NCBI GenBank assembly: GCA_026874595.1
Contig: CM049320.1
Location: forward strand, 43,040,714 to 43,104,713
Direction of reading: 5' to 3'
Length of the DNA: 64,000 nucleotides
Source of the DNA: Sipunculus nudus
Lineage: Eukaryota; Annelida; Sipuncula; Golfingiida; Sipunculidae
The notes under the pieces are model-generated. The model ran no database searches and was not told where the DNA came from. It was given only the letters and a program-made list of their open reading frames with translations. The translations under genes were made by a program, and so were the position numbers. Shown in pieces: positions 58,691 through 64,000 of this stretch (within the stretch, counting starts at the first letter, position 1; each line of letters starts with the position of its first letter).

Positions 58691-58959
58691 TATTATAACT
58701 ATAGTTGTACAGTTCATGTGAAATAAATGTTATTTCTTTATATTTTTTTTCATACAGAATGCTTGTGTGGTAGGATACACACCATTTTAAAAGCTCACAT
58801 CTGTCAGGAGTATAGATTCAAGATTCAAGGAGGTGATGGTGCAGTTTTCAGACTCTGTGCTTGCATGAAGACAGGATCAGTACATATTCAGAGGCTCACA
58901 ACCTTATGTTGTATGTTACGCTTTCTTTTTAAAGGATATATTTATTGTTTATTATTAGA

Positions 58960-59110
58960 AAGCAGTCATGACCTGTCGTTAAGACAAAGGGAATCTCTTG
59001 GGTTCTGGCGAGATTTCACCATTATACCATCAAGACGTCGACGGGATTCGAACTGGGGACCTACAACTCCGACGTCCATTAGACAAGGTCCTATCCCTTT
59101 ATATGCTATC
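58960..59110 (-). mobile_element. tRNA-derived SINE fragment
   Basis: On the minus strand, CCTTGTCTAATGGACGTCGG fits an A box and CCCAGTTCGAATCCCGTCGA a B box about 35 bp downstream, followed by a body (GATGGTATAATGGTGAAATC). Spacing is that of a tRNA, but the acceptor stem cannot be formed cleanly, so it is not called as a tRNA gene. Confidence 0.55.
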
Positions 59111-59207
59111 TTTGTGGTGTGGTAATTTTGCATGACAGAATCAGCACACTTTTAGATACTTGTGCAGTTTGCAGTTCACCTGGTAATATGATAGATTATC
59201 CTAACCA

Positions 59208-60115
59208 TGTTACGGAACATAATATCAACAGATCACGTATGCGTGATGAACATAAAGTTTGTCAAGGAGATAAAAAAATCAGATCCTGTAACACTAGGCA
59301 GCGTGAAATATCTAGGGGAATGAATAAAGAAGTCAGTGTTTTTTTTTTTTTTTTGGTTAAAAAATAACCATAATTTACTCCTAAAACAACTCCAACATTA
59401 CAATACACTAAATCAACAAATTGAAACTGTTTAACAGCAGTATAACAGCAGTACAACAACAAATCAATACAATCACACAGTTAAATAAACAAGGTACACA
59501 GTACCAGGATACCAACACTGCCACAGCGATAAGTCCTTTAAAACATATAAACCTGGCGAACAGTTCACACGAATTCTCTCGGAGAATAACAGTCCAGTGT
59601 AAAGCTCTTGTAACAATCCAGAAAGTAAACTTGAGGCAGGCAGCACTAAATTATAAAGTGTTAGTAATAGTAGAATCCCTGAAATTACTGGATAATCGGA
59701 TAGGTCCCACGAACTGACATACACACGTCTGTGTCCGCTGGAATATTCTCCACCTCTCTACCGGCTCTAAAACACAGCCGCCTATTTATAACTTCTCACC
59801 TCCAGCCGAGAACCTTCCATTGCTCGATAATTCTAAAGAATCTAATACAGTACACAGTAAACATGCGTTACAGGAATCATCGAGGAAAACATCGCTGTAT
59901 CACTACATACCAGGGTCCACACGTGAGCACGACACGGCTCCGCCAGGCGAGAAAACCCCAAGCTAGTATGACAACGAGAGTTCAACTAGTACGGATTAAA
60001 CTGTGAGTGCAACACCCGGCCAGGCGAGGCAGCCACAACACGAGTTACGCCCGTGTCACACAACAAAAAGACATCTATAAGACTTGTGCACACAATAAAA
60101 AGGGCACCTGTAACA
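59208..60115 (-). repeat. Solo LTR of the Gmr1-like family, minus strand (908 bp)
   Basis: The + strand starts TGTTACGGAACATAATATCA and ends GGGCACCTGTAACA, the exact reverse of the LTR termini. On its own strand it has a TATA box (GTTATAAATAGG, near 59785). Flanks are ACCA and ACCT, a duplication with one mismatch. It is the longest copy and has an extra early stretch (about 60060-60100) where TTTTTATTGTGTG is repeated. An A/T homopolymer at 59338-59355 replaces the short A-run of the others. Confidence 0.9.
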
Positions 60116-61899
60116 ACCTATAAACTGACATGGACTTAACATTCATCGTTGTTGTCTTATAATACTTCATCTTCTTACATAATGCACACTTTACATAAAT
60201 GTATATCTTTCACGTATTATTAGTTAGAAATAAGAAATATTTACTACATTTATTTTAAATAATTTATCACCATGTGTATGAATAGTAGATCGCACAGAGA
60301 CTTGTACATAAGATAATAGAACCGATAGTAAATTGGAATTGTGTGCATTTTACAAACGGGAAAAAAACTCTCTTGTCCTACCAAATCTAAATATTCAGGC
60401 ATAGGTTATAAAAAAGTTGCTTACATTATTACAAAATTTAATGTAATAAACTGTTCAATTCAGTAAAAATAATAATATTCAATAATAATATTAAAAAATA
60501 TTCTATTCTAACTAATGTATGTTCACTTGATGAAGTGAGTGGTATGAAATAAAAGCTTCCAAATCATACTGCATTTAGGCATAAAAAGCTGACATAAAGA
60601 GCAAACTAAACTTTACAAAGGTTATGATGGATGCATGTCTGGAACCTGAGAGTGTATTATATTTTTCAACCTTGTGGTGTGAATTCCACTTTCCGTCTTG
60701 CGCCTTGCTTCACCATTCTCTTAGCATACATCCATGAAAGATCACTGAATACTGGCAGCACCGACTCCTGAATTTTGATACATGTGGTAAATATTTATGA
60801 TAATACATGTACTACATGAATCTACAAGTGTGCATAACGTTAGAAGATGAAGTATTTTGTTGACACCAACACATCATGCAAACTGAATCCCAACTCGTTC
60901 GTAAGGAAAAAGTTTTATATCACAAAAAATAGCACCACAGAAAAAGGTCGGGATATTTTACTAAGACCTGTTGACTCTTTCTTAAGAGCATACATGCAGC
61001 CTGAATTCTGCATCATCACCACATCACAAAATTAGCACTCTGCAACAGGTATTTACATGTATGTGGATTATGTTATGCATTCATCACCATATTTCGAAAG
61101 GTAACATACGGAAACATATTGTGCTCCTCTAAATGTGTGTTGATTCTGTCTTCATTCCAGCATATAGCCTGAAAGCCATCACCTCATCGAAAAGGAAACA
61201 TAGAATCCATACAGCAAACATGTGTAAGCTTTTTACATACGTGCGGATCCCGTCATGCACACATTTAGTCTAAATAAATTATAAATAAGTGTCTTTCCGT
61301 TGAAACAGACATGGTTTCCAGTAAATGTATGATAAATTCTACCACAGCTATTTGATATTTCAAAATTTCACTCAAAGGTTTACATAAATGTTAAGTTGAT
61401 TGTGAAATTTCTTATCATGTTTGTAGTGTTTTAAAAATCCGAACTCACAGATATATCAAACTCCTAACAGAGAAGATCTCTAAGTTTCTTTCATCCATCA
61501 TCTCTACAAAGCAGGTAATACATTCGTTAGCATGCAAACATAGGGAAGTCAAATAGGAGAATTCAAAAATATTATTTTAATAAAACATCACTCAGCAAAT
61601 GACAATTTAAAGTGCAGTATTCAACCAATTTTACCAATTTTATTATTGGTGCTGATGAAAGAGACACTTTTAGCACAATTTCAATACGTACACGGAAGGA
61701 ATATAGAATCCATACAGGTAATACAACTGACAGGTGTGAGCTTCTTGCATATATCTTTGTCATGCCACACACGCATTCAGTTTAATATTAAAACTATAAG
61801 CAAGATAAAACTTTATTTTATATGAGGTATATATTTTCTTATTATGTTATATGGATTGTACAATCAGTAAAAAATTCTATTACAAGCCAATCTCTTTGG
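60116..61899. other. AT-rich spacer with degenerate direct repeats
   Basis: TAGAATCCATACAG occurs at about 61203 and 61697 with similar flanks (GTGTAAGCTTTTTACATA and GTGTGAGCTTCTTGCATA). AGGTTTACATAAATGTTAAG near 61376 matches AGGTTTACATGAAGGTTAAG near 62118. An old duplicated non-coding unit is likely. No gene seen. Confidence 0.4.
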
Positions 61900-62015
61900 A
61901 TTTGGGTGGTGCCGTTCAGTAGTATATAATGGTGGAGGAAAACGGAGGACGCGGAGAAAAGAACCGACTTTGGACGGGCCACTTAAACCCACCATTATAG
62001 GAACGGTGAGTATCA
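61900..62015 (+). repeat. Repeat core with inverted arms (GGAGGAAAACGG type)
   Basis: TATAATGGTGG (61925-61935) and CCACCATTATA (61989-61999) are exact inverted arms around GAGGAAAACGGAGGACGCGG and GAACCGACTTTGG. This core resembles a motif I know as frequent in bivalve repeats; the match is from memory. Confidence 0.5.
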
Positions 62016-62499
62016 AATCTTTCATTACATTGAAAGAGACATAGGGCTCAAAAACTAATGTATATTAAATATCAGCACAGATGGATTTATGCATTTGATA
62101 TTTCCCATTCCACTACAGAGGTTTACATGAAGGTTAAGTTGCTCGTAAAATCTAATCACATGTATGTAGGTTACAAATATCGTAATGAGAAGTGTCTACG
62201 GACATGTGAAGTTCCTAAGTTTATTCCAAATTTTAACAGATATAACACAAAAACCCAGCTCAGCAAATGACACGATCATTGTATTACAGTCAAAAGTATG
62301 CGACTACGGTGCAGAACTCAACAACTAATATTTGATGTCCGATCTGTTAATAAACAAAGGCATATTAAGCATAATTTTAATATGTAACAAACCAGAATTC
62401 ATTCAAAGCATCATTATACAGACTGGAAACCCTTATAAATGAATTTCTCGACTCCAAAAATACGGATATCGAGCACTTGTAATGCATTCTAGGACAAAG

Positions 62500-62690
62500 A
62501 TCACGGGATTTAATTATATTTTATAATGCGAAGGCCATCTTGGCCGCCATCTTGGATTTTGATAGGACGAATTCCCCTTGGCCCCATATCTGAAAATACT
62601 GAGTATGGTATGGGCAACCATTATACAAAGTTTCATGCTTTTTCCATTTTTTTGCACAATTCTTCATTCTCATAATAGCAGGACTAGCCC
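62500..62690 (+). repeat. Dispersed repeat (AAGATGGCGGCC family), copy 2
   Basis: GGCCATCTTGGCCGCCATCT, TTGGCCCCATATCTGAAAAT and GTTTCATGCTTTTTCC occur in the reverse order and orientation of 57955-58130. Confidence 0.65.
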
Positions 62691-63660
62691 AACGATAATT
62701 TTAATGCGCATTTTCAAGTGATTTACCCGGTAAGGGTAAACGGACCAGTTGGTTCATCACAGTCACTACACATTCGACAGTGTCACGTGTTTTCTTTTTG
62801 TTTTTTTGTAAGTCAGTATTTATGTAACTTTGCGTCAGAGAGTGTGACATCTGCGTGATTTCACGAATAAAACAAATTTTTTTTCTAGTATTTTCTTATA
62901 GCTGATTGGAAAAAAATAAAACAAATGAGACGAAAGACGTTAACAGTTGTACAACAGTGCTAGAGTACCAGTTCTAAAGAATTATAGTTTTAGCCTTGTT
63001 ATACACACCGTGTAGCTAAAGACTGTACAGTGCCGGGGCTTTATCTGCACGATTCGGGTATCAGGTGATTTGTATCAGGTTTCTGGTCATGGCATGGTAT
63101 CTCGGAGAGCTCGGAGATTGGCCAATTCATCTTGGCCAGCTTGCCTCGCCGCGTTCCCGTGAGGCCACTTGGACGCCATGACAATACATCATAACTACCA
63201 ATGGATTCTCCCCCTCTCTCTCTTTGTGATTATCTCCTCTGCTTTTGTAATACAGCATGCTATGACTACACCTACTGTTCTTGATACGGAAAACGAAGCC
63301 TTCAGGTCGATATTCATTGAGTTACACATAATGGAATAACATTGTAGGGGAAGGCTTCTTGATTTTTATTCACAGCACCCGTGATAAGTTTAATTAATCT
63401 GGTGACCTCTTTTGTTTATTCTCTTTTTTGTCCTCCATATTTCATCCAATTCTGCAACTGTCATCGAAGGTACAGCTGACTATTTACTGCAGTCAAAGCA
63501 ATTAAAATGTGATTTATCTTTGGTTGAATGATTCATCTGTGGTCTGTCTTGTGTTTAAAAATATTCAATATCAAGTAGACCTCCACTGGAAAAGGCGTTA
63601 CAAAAAAGTGAACTTGGAATCATTCTTTACCCAGTCGGGGTTGAACGTGTGGCATCTACT
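62691..63660. other. Spacer without recognised genes
   Basis: Mixed composition, with a short CT-rich stretch near 63210. No motif recognised. Confidence 0.5.
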
Positions 63661-63664
63661 TTTT

Positions 63665-64000
63665 GTCTGTGTGTCAGTGTATGTGTCTTCCTATTTTCAT
63701 TGTCCGTGTATTATTTTGTGTAATCCTCTTTTCTTATGTCCGTATATTATTTTATGTGTTCCTCCTTTCTTTGTAGGTGTATCAGTTTTATGTGTCTTCC
63801 TCTTTTCTCAGTCCATGTATCAGTTTATGTGTCTTCCTCTTTTCTTTGTCCGTGTATCAGTTTATGTGTCTTCCTCTTTTCTCTGTCCGTGTATCAGTTT
63901 ATGTGTGTTCCTCCTTTCTTTGTAGGTGTATCAGTTTTATGTGTCTTCCTCTTTTCTCAGTCCATGTATCAGTTTATGTGTCTTCCTCTTTTCTTTATCC
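63665..64000. repeat. 37-bp minisatellite at the window edge
   Basis: Copies of GTGTATCAGTTTATGTGTCT followed by TCCTCTTTTCTTTGTCC run from about 63670 off the right edge. The unit AGGTGTATCAGTTTTATGTG at about 63774 and again at 63925 shows a larger duplicated block of about 150 bp. The open frame over it is a repeat artefact. Confidence 0.92.

Noticed and set aside
58727-59125. 132-codon + strand frame ending in RRRRDSNWGPTTPTS
   Set aside because: Its C-terminal part is the antisense of the tRNA-like SINE (the GFELGT-type reading of a B box), a familiar artefact.
59204-60119. Perfect 4-bp duplication around the minus-strand solo LTR
   Set aside because: Flanks are ACCA and ACCT, so only three of four bases agree; reported as imperfect.
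63509-63925. 138-codon frame rich in CVSVYVSSSF-like peptides
   Set aside because: Its second half is the 37-bp minisatellite read through, and the first half has no motif.

Overview
The window is eukaryotic: AT-rich, intron-containing and crowded with microsatellites, minisatellites and decayed transposons of animal type. Several repeats (a GGAGGAAAACGG-type core, tRNA-derived SINEs, a CTCGTTCCCACGCG repeat) are of kinds I associate with bivalves and other molluscs, so a lophotrochozoan, probably a mollusc, is my best guess. No search could be run to confirm this.

Region 1, 1-3.9 kb: a 31-bp minisatellite, three copies of a dispersed repeat, and the flank upstream of a gene. Region 2, 3.87-16.4 kb: the only host gene I can assemble, an SLC17-family (sialin / vesicular glutamate / Na-phosphate) transporter on the + strand. 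Eleven exons join in phase into 533 codons plus stop. Its introns are full of tandem repeats: a 77-bp array copied from the end of exon 3 with its splice donor, a 2-kb array of 43-bp units in intron 7, and a 4 x 60-bp array before the last exon. Region 3, 16.5-21.9 kb: a minus-strand Ty3/gypsy element of normal domain order, 5'-truncated, whose integrase catalytic core has been replaced by an internal LINE fragment.

Region 4, 22.4-34.1 kb: a tRNA-derived SINE, then a BED/DUF659-type hAT transposase relic split by a Ty3/gypsy element (25454-32145) that has two LTRs, a 4-bp GATT target duplication, a tRNA-Pro-type primer site and a polypurine tract. In this element the integrase lies upstream of reverse transcriptase, the order described for the Gmr1 group. 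All its genes are broken. A solo LTR of the same family follows at 33242-34058, another lies on the minus strand at 59208-60115, and a diverged relative lies near 54.3-54.9 kb.

Region 5, 34.7-64 kb: no convincing host gene. It holds a TIR element with TA target duplication (34739-35955), a family of about 337-bp tandem units (41.4-46.5 and 53.4-54.1 kb) carrying a 12-bp palindrome, a nested element that starts with a hairpin, a TIR element with a TTAAT duplication (51444-51956), SINE relics and a terminal 37-bp minisatellite. The strongest leads are the inverted pol order, the tandem splice-donor array in the transporter gene, the palindrome shared by two nested repeats, and the LINE-for-integrase replacement.
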